This document shows positions 1-9,001 of a stretch of 34,258 nucleotides of DNA, piece by piece (positions within the stretch are counted from its first letter, which is position 1; each line of letters begins with the position of its first letter). The notes below the pieces were generated by a model. That model saw only the letters and a list, made by a program, of their open reading frames with translations. It searched no databases and was not told the DNA's origin. The translations under genes and the position numbers were made by a program. The stretch comes from JABCPO02 sp963546185 (GTDB lineage: Bacteria; Bacillota; Clostridia; TANB77; CAG-508): NCBI GenBank assembly GCA_963546185.1, contig CAUULU010000004.1, positions 1 through 34,258 of the forward strand, read 5' to 3'.

Positions 1-1131
1 CTGTTCTTGCATTATATTTTCTTGAAGTATCTCTTATTTTCTTTCTTTCAAATGTAGCTATCTCAATTAATATGTTTTTAGTATTTTCATTTACTCCTGA
101 ATCTTTTCCTCCCATAACACCAACAAGTGCTAAGTTTTCACCTGCTACACTTATTGTTAAATCTTCTGAAAGTTCTAATTCTTCATCATTTAATAATTCT
201 ATTTTTCCATTATTATTTGCTATTTTTACTACTAATTCATTATTACTATTTTTATCATTATTTATGCTATTTAATATATCTAAATCAAATATATGTGTTG
301 GATTACCTGTTTCAAACATTATATAGTTGCTTATATCTACTAATATATTTCCTTTAGGATTTACTCCCATTGTTTGTAATCTTTCTTTTATTTCCTTTGG
401 TGTTTCTATATTTTTAACATTATATAGTGGAACTGCCATATATCTTTTTACATCTTCAGATTCTACATTTACTATTATATTATCTATTTTTTCTACAATA
501 TTTGCTACTTTTTCAAAATCATCTTTTTCTATTAGTATATTTTGTTTTTCTTTTCTATTAACAGCACATTTAAGTTCATTTGCAATACCTAAAATACCAA
601 GACAGTCTGGTCTATTAGGAGTTATTTCAAAATCATATATTTCATCTTCAATATCTAAAATATTTCCAATGTTTTCTCCTATATTTTTTTCATATTCAGG
701 ACCTAATATCATTATTCCGGTCTTCTACTTGATTTCCTATAAGGGTAAGTGGGATATTAAGTTCTGAGCATGAACACATCATTCCATTTGATTCTACTCC
801 TCTTAAATTCCCTTTTTTTATTTCTAATCCATCTGGAAGTATTGCTCCTACCTTACATACTGGTACTATATCTCCGAACAGATATATTATTTGCTCCTGT
901 TACTATTTGGATTATTTCATCACCAACATTTACTTTTGTTACAACTAACTTTTCTGCATTTTCATGCTGTGTTATTTCTAATATCTTACCTACTACAATA
1001 TTATTGTATTTTCCTATCTCATCTATTTGTTCTACTTTTGTTCCAGACATTGTAAAAGCTTTTTCCATTTCTTTAATATCAATATCTAAACATTCTACAT
1101 ATTCATTTAACCATTTTTTTGATGCTTTCAT
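1..1131 (-). CDS. pheT: Phenylalanyl-tRNA synthetase beta subunit, 5' part, two CGGA sites (partial at window edge)
   Basis: This is the beta chain of the (alpha-beta)2 PheRS that charges tRNA-Phe. The start at 1131 gives MKASKKWLNEYV. The EMAP-like tRNA-binding region follows (HENAEKLVVTKVNVGDEIIQ, then VTGANN). After residue 85 the frame breaks at CGGA (873-876); reading it as Gly gives ISVGDIVPV, as the family expects. A second CGGA (716-719) restores QVEDGIMILG. The downstream frame then runs uninterrupted through PNRPDCLGI (B3/B4 region) to the window edge. Only the N-terminal half or less is present, as PheT is usually about 800 residues. The start lies 16 bases after the pheS stop with a GAGGGA ribosome binding site, so the two are co-transcribed. 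Confidence 0.95.
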
Positions 1132-1147
1132 CTTCTACCATCCCTCA

Positions 1148-2197
1148 TTATTTAAATTGATTTAAAAATCTAATATCATTTTCATACATTAATCTTAAAT
1201 CTGTTATTCCATATTTAAGCATTGCGATTCTGTCTAGTCCAAATCCGAAAAGCAAATCCTGTATATTTTTCTGAATCTATTCCACAATTTTCAAGTACTT
1301 TAGGATGTACCATTCCGGCATCCTAAAAGCTCTATATATCCTTCTTTTTTACATACACTACATCCTTTTCCGATTACATACAAAACATGTTACATCAACT
1401 TCTGCTGATGGTTCTGTATATGGGAAATGATGTGGTCTAAACCTAATATTTATATTTTCACCAAGTGCTCTTTTTACAAACATTCTTATTGTACCTTTTA
1501 AGTCTGCCATAGTTATATTTTCTCCTATAACTAAACCTTCCATTTGGTGAAATACTGGTGAGTGTGTTGCATCAACTGCATCTGATCTATATACTCTACC
1601 TGGACATATTATTTTTATTGGTAAATTTCCTTCAAGCATTTTTCTTATTTGTATTGCTGAAGTTTGACTTCTTAAAACAATGTTTTCTGAAAGATAGAAT
1701 GTATCTTGCATTTCACGTGCTGGGTGATCTTTTGGCGTATTTAACATATCAAATATATTATGTGTTGTTTCTGTTTCTGGTCCTTCTACAACTTCATATC
1801 CCATCTCAGTAAATATTTTTATTTGGTCATCTATAATTTGTTGTATTGGATGAATTGTACCTATTTCTGATTGAACTGGTAAACTTAAATCAATCTTTTC
1901 TTTTAATTCTTTTTCTAATATTTCTTTTCTTTCTAAATATTTTATTCTTTCTGTTACTTTCGATTCTATTTCAAACTTTATCTTATTTATATTTTCACCA
2001 ATTTTCTTTTTTTCTTCATCTGATAAGTTTTTCATATATTTAAATACTTCTAATATTTCACTTTTTTTACCTAAATATTTAACTTTAAGGTCTAACATAT
2101 TTTTTAATATTTCATTTTTCTTATCTTCTATTTCTTCATCAGCTCTTTTTCTTATATCTTGTATTTTTTTTATTAATTCTTCTAAATCTATTTCCAT
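1148..2197 (-). CDS. pheS: Phenylalanyl-tRNA synthetase alpha subunit, three CGGA sites
   Basis: This is the catalytic alpha chain of PheRS, 348 residues under the recoding rule, the usual family length. The N-terminal coiled coil (to about residue 90) is followed by the class II core, with HPIQQIIDDQI, TPKDHPAREMQDTFYL (motif 1 region), RVYRSDAVDATHSPVFHQMEG (motif 2) and RPHHFPYTEPSAEV. Three CGGA sites fall in the last 75 residues: 1369 (CNGKGC), 1314 (LLGCGMVHP) and 1244 (AFGFGLDRIAM, class II motif 3). Without them the protein stops after residue 279 and loses motif 3, which binds ATP. The stop at 1148 is 16 bases before pheT and the start lies 21 bases after the preceding gene. Confidence 0.96.
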
Positions 2198-2218
2198 CTT
2201 TTTTCCTCTTAATCTCTA

Positions 2219-3977
2219 TTATATTACATTCCCTACATTTTGAAGTTTATATAATTTTTCTAATAATACTTTTTGTATTTGAGTAAATATAGCATTTTTA
2301 ACAGTATTATTAAAATCTGTTTGTGAAAGTTCAGTTAGATTAAATATCTTTCTTTCTGGATTATCTTCTATTTTTGCACCACCAAATTTTATCTCATTTT
2401 CATAAATTAAGCTTTTAGCTTGATCTTCTTTTAAGTTTCTTTCTGTATAATTTGCCTTATACCCTATTGTAGATACATCTGTTTTTTCTGTTCTTTCAAG
2501 TTCTAACTTACTACCAAACTTAACTTCATTTTCTTTTTCCTGTATCATTGCTTTTTCCAATACATTATATACTTTTTCTGATTCTGTTCTTTTAGTTAAT
2601 ATTATTTTAGAATTTGTTTCATAATCATATATACCAACCTCTGCTTTCCCTTTTTCTGAATCTTTTCTCATTTCAATAGCAGTCATATATACTTCTTCTG
2701 AATCATTTTTCTTTTCATAAATATCAATTTTCAAATCATTTTTTGATATATTATATATTTTTATAATCATATATATATCATCTGTTGTTTGTGTCTCATT
2801 ATTTGTAGTATTATTGGTGTTATTAGTATTATTCCCATTACTGTTATTATTAATATTTTCACTATTATTTTGATTATTACTATTAGTGTTATTTGTATTT
2901 TCTATACTTGAATTTCCATTATTTTGTGTCTGACTTTTTTCATTGTCTATACTTGTTATCTTATTTGTTCCTGTATTATTAAGAGTTATACTATTATTTA
3001 ATTTTATAGTATTTCCTCTTGTTGTTTCTTCTTTTGGAATAATCATTGATGATAATGTATCAAATGCTTGAAATTCTGACTTATTTTTTTGTATATAATA
3101 CAATGTCTTATTATATACTCTTGTTAATATATCCTTATACTCTTGTTTCTTTAAAGTTATAGTTATATTATCTACTTTTAAATCTTTTCCTTGATATTTT
3201 GTTGGAACATTAGTTCTTGCATCTATTTTTTCTTTATCCAATTCTTCTACTTCTTTTAAAAGATATTCTTTTGCTTTTTCTATCATTTTTTCTATATCTG
3301 TAAATATATTTTCATTCTTATTCTCAGAATTAACCTTTAATAACATATTTCTAAGTATTTCTATATTTCCTAAGTTAACTGTTCCTGATTCTGATAACCA
3401 GTTTATAACATTTTCTATTTTCTTTTTTTCTATCCCTATAGTTTCTTCAAAAAAGTCTTTTCCATGTAGTAGTAACATATCTCCAGTATCTTCTATTTCA
3501 AATTCTAATATAACTGTTTCTTTATACTTAACATTTACAGCCATATTGCTCTTACCATTACCTTTATCAATCTTTGTCTCAATATTTATAGTTATATCAT
3601 CTAATAATATTTGTTTTTTAGAATTATTTTCTAAATTAGTTCCATTATTTTCATTATTCAGCTTAAGCATATTCTTATTCCTAATACTTTGCTTTGTTAC
3701 ATGTTCTTCATTATTTTGTCTTTCAAAGATTTTCTTAAGTCCCGATATATCTGTATATTCTACAATATTTGTTTTTGATATAACATCACCGAAGAATACC
3801 TTTTGCGTTTTCTAATTTTGATGATGTATTAAACATTATATATATATATGATACTATACTTGCAAATATGATAAGGAAAATAAAAACTATTATATTTCTT
3901 TTTTTCTCTTCCTTTTCCTTATCAATCAATTTCTTCTTATTTTTACTTAAACTATCTGTTCCAAACAATTCATCCAT
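2219..3977 (-). CDS. Membrane-anchored 585-aa protein of unknown function, one CGGT site
   Basis: I do not recognise the family. The N-terminus (MDELFGTDSLSK) is followed by a lysine-rich stretch and one transmembrane helix at about residues 29-48, so the bulk probably lies outside the cell. A CGGT at 3788-3791 joins the membrane part (KGIL) to the large domain as KGILGDVISKTN. This is one of only two sites with T as fourth base. Residues about 265-315 are an asparagine/threonine-rich linker between two mixed alpha/beta regions. Within the operon it lies 21 bases after hinT and 21 before pheS, so it is co-transcribed with two tRNA synthetases without an obvious functional link. The 483-residue frame beginning at 3670 is only the second part of this gene. 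Confidence 0.8.
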
Positions 3978-3998
3978 ATTTTTATCCCCTTAAAAATA

Positions 3999-4377
3999 TT
4001 ATCTCATATTTCCGAAGTTTCTCTCCTGCTAATATATGATAATGTATATGTTTTACTTCTTGTCCTGCATTTTTTGATATATTTGTAACAACCCTATAAC
4101 CTTCTTCTTCTATTTTAAGCTCTCTTGTTACTATTTGTATTGCATTTGTAATTGCAATAATATATTTACTATCTTTTTCTATATCTACCTTTTCTAAACT
4201 TTCTATATGTTTTTTAGGTATTACAATAATATGTATTTTAGCTACTGGATTAATATCTTTAAATGCTACTACCATATCATCTTCATATACAATACTTGCT
4301 GGTATTTCTTTTCGTATAATCTTACAAAATATACAATCTTCTACTAAATTTTCATTCATATTTTTAATATCTTCCAT
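3999..4377 (-). CDS. hinT: HIT-family nucleotide hydrolase (HinT-like), one CGGA site
   Basis: Histidine-triad protein of 125 residues, a purine nucleoside phosphoramidase type that can remove AMP from aminoacyl adenylates; that substrate is family knowledge. The sequence shows DCIFCKIIRKEIPAS near the N-terminus, FKDINPVAKIHIIVIPKKH in the middle and the catalytic HIHYHIL triad. CGGA at 4011-4014 lies four codons from the end: the shifted frame gives GEKLGNMR and a stop, matching the short tail of HinT proteins, while the unshifted frame adds a spurious tail and runs to 3982. I prefer the ATG at 4377, which has AAGGA about eight bases upstream, over the one at 4386. The neighbour alaS upstream makes a synthetase link plausible. 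Confidence 0.92.
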
Positions 4378-4397
4378 AATAATCATCCTTAATCTTA

Positions 4398-6172
4398 TTA
4401 TTCTTCAATTAATACTGCTTTTATTCTTCTTACACCTTTTGATGAAGATTCTTCTTTTAATATTTTAAATCTTCCCATTCCTTTAGTATTATTAACATGT
4501 GGACCTCCGGCATACTTCTTTACTAAAATCTCCAATGCTATATACTGTAATCTTATCACCATATCTATCTTCAAAAAGTCCAATAACACCATTTTTCTTA
4601 GCTTCTTCAAATGTTGTTTCTATACAAGTTACTTCTAATCCTTTTTGAATTTCTTCATTAACTATTTTTTCTACTTGTTCTAATTCTTCCTTAGTCATTT
4701 TTTGTTCATGTGAAAAATCAAATCTTAATCTTTCTTCTGTAATGTTTGAACCTTTTTGTTTTGCATGTTCTCCTAAAACTATTTGAAGTGCCTTATGAAG
4801 TAAGTGTGTTGCCGTATGATATTTTATAGTCATTTCATTATGATTTAAAAGACCACCTTTAAATTTCTTTTCACTTCCACTTCTAGATTGTTCTTGATGA
4901 TGTAAATATAATTCTTCTATTTTCTTTTCATCTAATGATATATTTTTTTCTCTTGCAAGCTCTATCCCTATTTCTACTGGTAGCCCATATGTTTCATATA
5001 GTTTAAATATATCTTTTTCATCTATTTTTTCATGTTTTTCATTATATATTTTTAAGAATTCTTTTTCTCCTCTAGTTATAGTTTCTATAAACTTGTCTTT
5101 TTCTTCAGAAATCACTTTTACTATATTTTCCCTATTTTCTTCAAGTTCAACATATAACATACATGACCCGTCTATAACCATATTAATTGTTTTTATAAAT
5201 CCTTTTTCATCTATTCCAAGCTTATTCATATGTCTTACAGCTCTTCTTAATAATCTTCTTAAAATATATCCTCTATCTGTATTACTTGGAACTACTCCAT
5301 CTACAATCATTATACTTCCAGATCTAAAATGTTCTGCAATTATTCTTTGACTTGCATCTATTTCATCTCTTGTAAGTTCTTTAACTTTTTCTTTATCCAT
5401 ATTTTCTTCTAAGAAATTAATTGTAGGTGCAAACATTTCAAGTTCATATGGTGTTTTCTTGCCTTGAAGAAGCATTGCCATTCTTTCAAGTCCCATACCT
5501 GTATCAACATTTTTTTGTTTTAAAGGAGTATATCCTTTTTCATCTTTAAAATATTGCATAAATACATTATTCCAAATTTCTACATATTTACCACAAGAAC
5601 ATGAAGGATTACAATTTTTAGAACATTTTTCCTTACCTGTATCATAAAATATTTCTGTGTCTGGTCCACAAGGTCCTGTTTCTCCTGCTATCCACCAGTT
5701 ATCGTCTTTTCCAAAGAAATATATATTTTCTTCTGCTATTCCTTGTTTTTTCCAAATTTCTGCTGCTTCTAAATCTCTTGCTGAATCTTCATCACCTTCA
5801 AAACAAGTAACAGATAATCTTTCCTTCGGTATATTTAAATGATTTACTAATAAGTCATAACTCATTTTTATTGATTCTTCTTTAAAATATGCTCCAAGTG
5901 ACCAATTACCAAGCATTTCAAAAAATGTTAAATGTCTATTATCTCCAACATCATCAATATCTACTGTTCTTATACATTTTTGATATCCACAAAGCTTATT
6001 TCCTCCTGGATGTTTTTGTCCGAAGAAGATATGGTATTATTGGTTGCATACCTGCTGTTGTAAATAATACTGAGCTATCACCTTCTGGCACTACAGATGC
6101 TGAAGGTATAACTGTATGTCCTTTTTCTTTAAAATAATTTAAAAATATATTTCTAATTTCTAATGCTTTCAT
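4398..6172 (-). CDS. alaS: Alanyl-tRNA synthetase, short form lacking the C-terminal domain, two CGGA sites
   Basis: Class II synthetase charging tRNA-Ala, 590 residues under the rule. CGGA at 6019-6022 restores PYLLGQKHPGGNKLCGY in the aminoacylation domain; the upstream and downstream frames are otherwise separate. The catalytic core (FEMLGNWSLGAYFKEE, GPCGPDTEIFYD, WNNVFMQY, MGLERMAMLLQ) and the editing domain (HTATHLLHKALQ) are present. CGGA at 4506-4509 restores KEVCGGPHVNNT, equivalent to the zinc-binding CGGTHV of the family with Pro for Thr. The protein ends at GVRRIKAVLIEE with tandem TAA codons, so the coiled coil and C-Ala region (about 280 residues in typical 870-residue AlaRS) are missing. 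It is first in its operon, with a promoter at 6205-6233. Confidence 0.95.
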
Positions 6173-6204
6173 CTTTTCCCTCTTTTTTCCTAACTTTACT
6201 CTAA

Positions 6205-6233
6205 ATTATACTAAAAATATCCTTTTTTTACAA
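6205..6233 (-). promoter_or_regulatory. Sigma-A type promoter for alaS operon
   Basis: On the minus strand TTGTAA and TATAAT are separated by 17 bases, about 33 bases upstream of the alaS start. It is back to back with the hemolysin III promoter. I see no T-box leader. Confidence 0.6.
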
Positions 6234-6275
6234 TAAAATCAAGGAATTTTTACACTACATGTTACAAAGATAGAT

Positions 6276-6304
6276 TTGTAATTTTCTTTCAAAAAATATA
6301 TAAT
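6276..6304 (+). promoter_or_regulatory. Sigma-A type promoter for the hemolysin III gene
   Basis: TTGTAA, 17 bases, TATAAT, followed by GAAAGGAG eight to nine bases before the ATG at 6337. Confidence 0.6.
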
Positions 6305-6336
6305 TTAAATACAAAATTTTTGAAAGGAGATAAATT

Positions 6337-6987
6337 ATGAAAAAGAAAAGTACATATTTAAAGAAATTAGAATCACGAGGTGAAGAAATTGCAAACTTTG
6401 TCTCACATACAGCAGGTGCCGGACTTGCAATCCTAGGATTTATTATGCTTATTATAAGGGCGTCATGGTACAACAATGTTTCTGCACTAATATCATACAT
6501 AATTTTTAGTTTAGGATTAATGGTCCTTTATACAATGTCATCAATCTACCATGGCCTAAAACCAAGTACTGCAAAAAATGTATTTGAAATCCTAGACCAC
6601 TCATCTATATATTTCCTTATAGCTGCAAGCTATACACCATTTTTAGTACTAGGCTTAAAATCAAACTTAGGTATAACACTACTTGTAATACAATGGATAA
6701 TCTGTGCTTTAGGTATAACATTCAAAGCCTTTTTCACTGGTAAATTCAAAGGTATTTCAACTATAGTTTATCTAATAATGGGTTGGATGATAGTTTTTTC
6801 TTGGACTGAACTGGTAGCAAAAATATCTCCAATCTCACTAGGATTTTTAATAGCAGGTGGAATATTATACTCGCTAGGAACTATATTCTATATGTGGAAG
6901 GTATGTAAGTTCAACCACATGATATGGCATATATTTGTTATACTTGGTAGTATTGCTCATTATATTGCTGTATGGTTTTTGTTATAA
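6337..6987 (+). CDS. Hemolysin III / PAQR-family membrane protein
   Basis: 216-residue integral membrane protein with about seven hydrophobic segments. Family marks are the N-terminal EEIANFVSHTAGAG, the SSIYHGL motif after helix 2, LDHSSIYFLIAASYTPF and a C-terminal histidine pair region (FNHMIWHIFVILGSIAHY). The conserved His/Asp residues suggest a metal-dependent hydrolase fold, though the cellular role of bacterial members is poorly known. It is one of two clear plus-strand genes and contains no in-frame CGG. It does contain GCC GGA (CGG out of frame at 6420-6422) in the TAGAGLAIL segment without any frame break, a useful control for the recoding rule. It has its own promoter and a terminator hairpin shared with the opposing gene. 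Confidence 0.9.
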   Translation: MKKKSTYLKKLESRGEEIANFVSHTAGAGLAILGFIMLIIRASWYNNVSALISYIIFSLGLMVLYTMSSIYHGLKPSTAKNVFEILDHSSIYFLIAASYTPFLVLGLKSNLGITLLVIQWIICALGITFKAFFTGKFKGISTIVYLIMGWMIVFSWTELVAKISPISLGFLIAGGILYSLGTIFYMWKVCKFNHMIWHIFVILGSIAHYIAVWFLL

Positions 6988-7072
6988 TTATAATAGTAAA
7001 ATTAAAGTAAATAAGAAAGAAGACCGTATAATCTTATAATTACAAAAGAATAAAAATAACAATAACAAACAT

Positions 7073-7114
7073 AAAAAAAGAAGGCTAACTAATTTTTAGT
7101 TAACATTCTTTTTT
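7073..7114. terminator. Bidirectional terminator between convergent genes
   Basis: Inverted repeat AAAAAAGAA, CTAACTAA, short T-rich loop, TTAGTTAA, TTCTTTTTT, with A- and T-runs on both flanks. It lies between the hemolysin III gene (+) and the small gene ending at 7144 (-). Confidence 0.7.
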
Positions 7115-7143
7115 AGAACAGTTCTGATATATATAATTATAAG

Positions 7144-7440
7144 TTATAACTCAATAGGAGCAAATCTAACGATTCCATACCCGAACTCTACTCCTACCTT
7201 TTCTATAGAAATTTCATCACCAGGGAGGATTGTTATCCCCCTTTTTTTTATAAGCTCTTCTTTTGTTATTTTCCTTATCGGAAATAACTTCTTTCGTTTT
7301 TCTACTTCCTGAACAACTTCTTTTTGAGCTTGTTTCAAAAGTCCTGCTAGTACTTTTCTTTTTATTTCACACTCAAAATCGAACATATGTCCGATTATTA
7401 AATTATTCCTTTTAATCACCAAAACCTTGTACGATAACAT
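7144..7440 (-). CDS. Small unknown accessory protein (98 aa)
   Basis: I do not recognise this protein. It starts MLSYKVLVIKRNNLIIGHMF, has a helical charged middle (LLKQAQKEVVQEVEKRKK) and ends in a beta-rich GVEFGYGIVRFAPIEL. The start at 7440 has AAGGAGA upstream. It stands alone between its own promoter (7501-7529) and a terminator, like the other three genes of this island. It uses GGG and GGA preceded by C out of frame (TTC GGG, ATC GGA) and has no in-frame CGG. The island genes look compositionally distinct from the core, with more GGG, CCG and CGA codons, consistent with acquisition. Confidence 0.7.
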   Translation of the reverse strand: MLSYKVLVIKRNNLIIGHMFDFECEIKRKVLAGLLKQAQKEVVQEVEKRKKLFPIRKITKEELIKKRGITILPGDEISIEKVGVEFGYGIVRFAPIEL

Positions 7441-7500
7441 CTAAAATCTCTCCTTTTGTAATTATTATTCAATAATTACATTATTTTTTATTATAATTTT

Positions 7501-7529
7501 AATATAACATATTCCCGCTATTATTTCAA
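7501..7529 (-). promoter_or_regulatory. Promoter of the 98-aa accessory gene
   Basis: Minus strand TTGAAA, 17 bases, TATATT, about 60 bases upstream of the start. Confidence 0.5.
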
Positions 7530-7556
7530 GTAATTATGTTAAATGTCGAACATTTT

Positions 7557-7586
7557 AAAAAGCATACTACTTTTTAGTATACTTTT
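7557..7586 (-). terminator. Terminator overlapping the stop codon of the HicB-like gene
   Basis: Hairpin AAAAGCATACTA, loop, TAGTATACTTTT with a T-run on the minus strand. The stop codon at 7574-7576 lies inside the hairpin. Confidence 0.6.
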
Positions 7587-7867
7587 TCTTCAACTTCTAT
7601 ATACTCAATATGAAGTTTATTTATATCATCTATGTGGTTCTTGGTTCTTCTAAAATAGATTTTTTGCAAAGTTTCCTTAGAGTCTATCTCTTTTGTTTCA
7701 AATTCTTGTCTTCCTTTAAGAATTTTTTGCAAATATATTTTAGCGATTATTCTGCAATTTTCCAAAGTTTCTTCCGGGAACTTAGCATTAAGATCCGGAA
7801 AGATAATCCGGTAATTCCCAAAAGATGTCTTTTCAAAAATTACAGGGTAAGTAGAAATCTTTTTCAT
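7574..7867 (-). CDS. HicB-like antitoxin-domain protein with an in-frame triplet CGG (97 aa)
   Basis: The N-terminus resembles the HicB partial-RNase-H fold: YPVIFEKTSFGNYRIIFPDL followed by an acidic stretch and ENCRIIAKIYLQKIL. The start at 7867 is chosen because GGAGG lies eight bases upstream; the ATG at 7882 has no site. Codon 20 is CGG (7808-7810) followed by A. Reading it as a plain triplet (Arg) keeps the HicB frame. Applying the CGGA rule would lead within a few codons to a second CGG and then a stop. It therefore contradicts the rule seen in core genes and is either foreign or silenced in this host. No HicA partner is visible. It has its own promoter and terminator. Confidence 0.7.
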   Translation of the reverse strand: MKKISTYPVIFEKTSFGNYRIIFPDLNAKFPEETLENCRIIAKIYLQKILKGRQEFETKEIDSKETLQKIYFRRTKNHIDDINKLHIEYIEVEEKVY

Positions 7868-7928
7868 CTTTATCACCTCCATAATTAAATTTAAAATTAT
7901 GAATTAATTATATATCCTATCTATTATT

Positions 7929-7956
7929 ATTATATATTTTTTTATTTAAATGTAAA
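7929..7956 (-). promoter_or_regulatory. Promoter of the 97-aa HicB-like gene
   Basis: Minus strand TTTACA, 16 bases, TATAAT, about 60 bases upstream of the start. Confidence 0.5.
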
Positions 7957-8035
7957 CACTATAAATAAATTTAAAATTCAATTTCCATATTAATATTTTT
8001 ATTTATTATCTAAATATTAATAATAATTTATATAA

Positions 8036-8076
8036 AAAAGCATAGCTAAGTATTTTTATTACTCTGCTATGCTTTT
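8036..8076 (-). terminator. Terminator of the 106-aa accessory gene
   Basis: An 11-base-pair perfect stem, AAAAGCATAGC with GCTATGCTTTT, followed on the minus strand by a short T-run. Confidence 0.65.
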
Positions 8077-8080
8077 ATTA

Positions 8081-8401
8081 CTATTTACAAACATATAACT
8101 TTGGTGTTATATATTTATAAAAAGCTTTTTTTCTTTGTTCAGAACTTAAATTTTCTCCTGTAAAATTATAATAAACTTCTTCTGGATTAGTTTGGTAATG
8201 AGTTATTCTGTTTTTATTATCACGTAACTGTTTATATTCCTCTAAATCCACTAATCCATTTAATAAATCTGCAGACATATTTTCTGCTTCAATTCTATTT
8301 CGGCCTCCTGTGGCTTGTCCGAAATCCGGACTGAAAGCACTTACGCTTCCATTCTCCTCTGAATAAAAATAAAATAAAAATTTTTCATTTTGTTTTTCCA
8401 T
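8081..8401 (-). CDS. Possible HicB-like domain protein (106 aa)
   Basis: The first half (FLFYFYSEENGSVSAFSPDF, then GQATGG and ENMSADLLNGLVD) resembles the HicB pattern in which a beta-strand pair with a PDF/PDL turn is followed by a helix. The C-terminal half (about residue 65 on) is unrecognised. The start at 8401 has AGGAGG six bases upstream. It contains CCG GAT and TTC GGA, where CGG is out of frame, and a CGA arginine codon, which I did not see in core genes. It stands alone between its own promoter and terminator. Assignment to HicB is by pattern only and uncertain. Confidence 0.55.
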   Translation of the reverse strand: MEKQNEKFLFYFYSEENGSVSAFSPDFGQATGGRNRIEAENMSADLLNGLVDLEEYKQLRDNKNRITHYQTNPEEVYYNFTGENLSSEQRKKAFYKYITPKLYVCK

Positions 8402-8461
8402 TTTTTGCCTCCTAATACTTTTATTTAAAAGTTATTATGTAATCGTTTTATGTTCATTAAT

Positions 8462-8490
8462 ATGATATACTTCTTTTTTAATTTTGTCAA
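8462..8490 (-). promoter_or_regulatory. Promoter of the 106-aa accessory gene
   Basis: Minus strand TTGACA, 17 bases, TATCAT; consensus -35. Confidence 0.6.
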
Positions 8491-8494
8491 TACA

Positions 8495-8890
8495 TTATTT
8501 TACATTCAATTTCTCTCGTAATCCTTCTGCAAGGATTTGAGAAAAATTTAGATCTTTTCTCATTCCTAGAACATTTAAATATTCCGGAATGGTTAATGTC
8601 TTTTTGACAAATTTATTTCTTCTCTTTGAAATCTCTAATTCCAAGTCAAAGGAAAGTATAATACTTGTTTCATTTTTTAATGTTCTTGGAATTTCTTCCA
8701 AATTATTTATTCCTTCTGGAATTGTTTCTCCTTTTAAAATTTTATTTGCAAGATATTCCGTTAGTTCATGTTCTATAAAATCTAATGTAGATTCATGTTT
8801 TTTAGCTTTTATTATTAACCCTAGTTCCTGACATTTTACAATATCATAATTTCTTTCTTTTTTTATTATGACAACATATTTTCTAGTCAT
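8495..8890 (-). CDS. HicB-family antitoxin (131 aa), no HicA partner
   Basis: This is a full-length HicB-type protein. The N-terminal domain (YVVIIKKERNYDIVKCQELG) is followed by a helix, and the C-terminal part carries the characteristic tail: KKTLTIPEYLNVLGMRKDLN then FSQILAEGLREKL, a DNA-binding-like segment found in HicB antitoxins. In a normal module it neutralises the HicA mRNA interferase and represses its own promoter. No small HicA-like frame with a catalytic His lies on either side, so it is an orphan. It starts at 8890 after AGGAGG. CGG occurs only out of frame (ATT CCG GAA; CTA ACG GAA). Its promoter is the closest to consensus in the island. Confidence 0.8.
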   Translation of the reverse strand: MTRKYVVIIKKERNYDIVKCQELGLIIKAKKHESTLDFIEHELTEYLANKILKGETIPEGINNLEEIPRTLKNETSIILSFDLELEISKRRNKFVKKTLTIPEYLNVLGMRKDLNFSQILAEGLREKLNVK

Positions 8891-8944
8891 TTATTTTCCT
8901 CCTAAATTTTATAATTATAAAATTCATTTTAATTTTATATAATT

Positions 8945-8973
8945 ATAATAGCAGCATTTCCTTTTTATGTCAA
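8945..8973 (-). promoter_or_regulatory. Promoter of the HicB-family gene
   Basis: Minus strand TTGACA, 17 bases, TATTAT, about 55 bases upstream of the start. Confidence 0.65.
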
Positions 8974-9001
8974 CTTTATTATTTTAAACCATTTCACATT
9001 A

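Noticed and set aside
6173..6336. T-box riboswitch upstream of alaS
   Set aside because: No conserved T-box core sequence or specifier stem is visible in the short leader; only two divergent promoters are seen.
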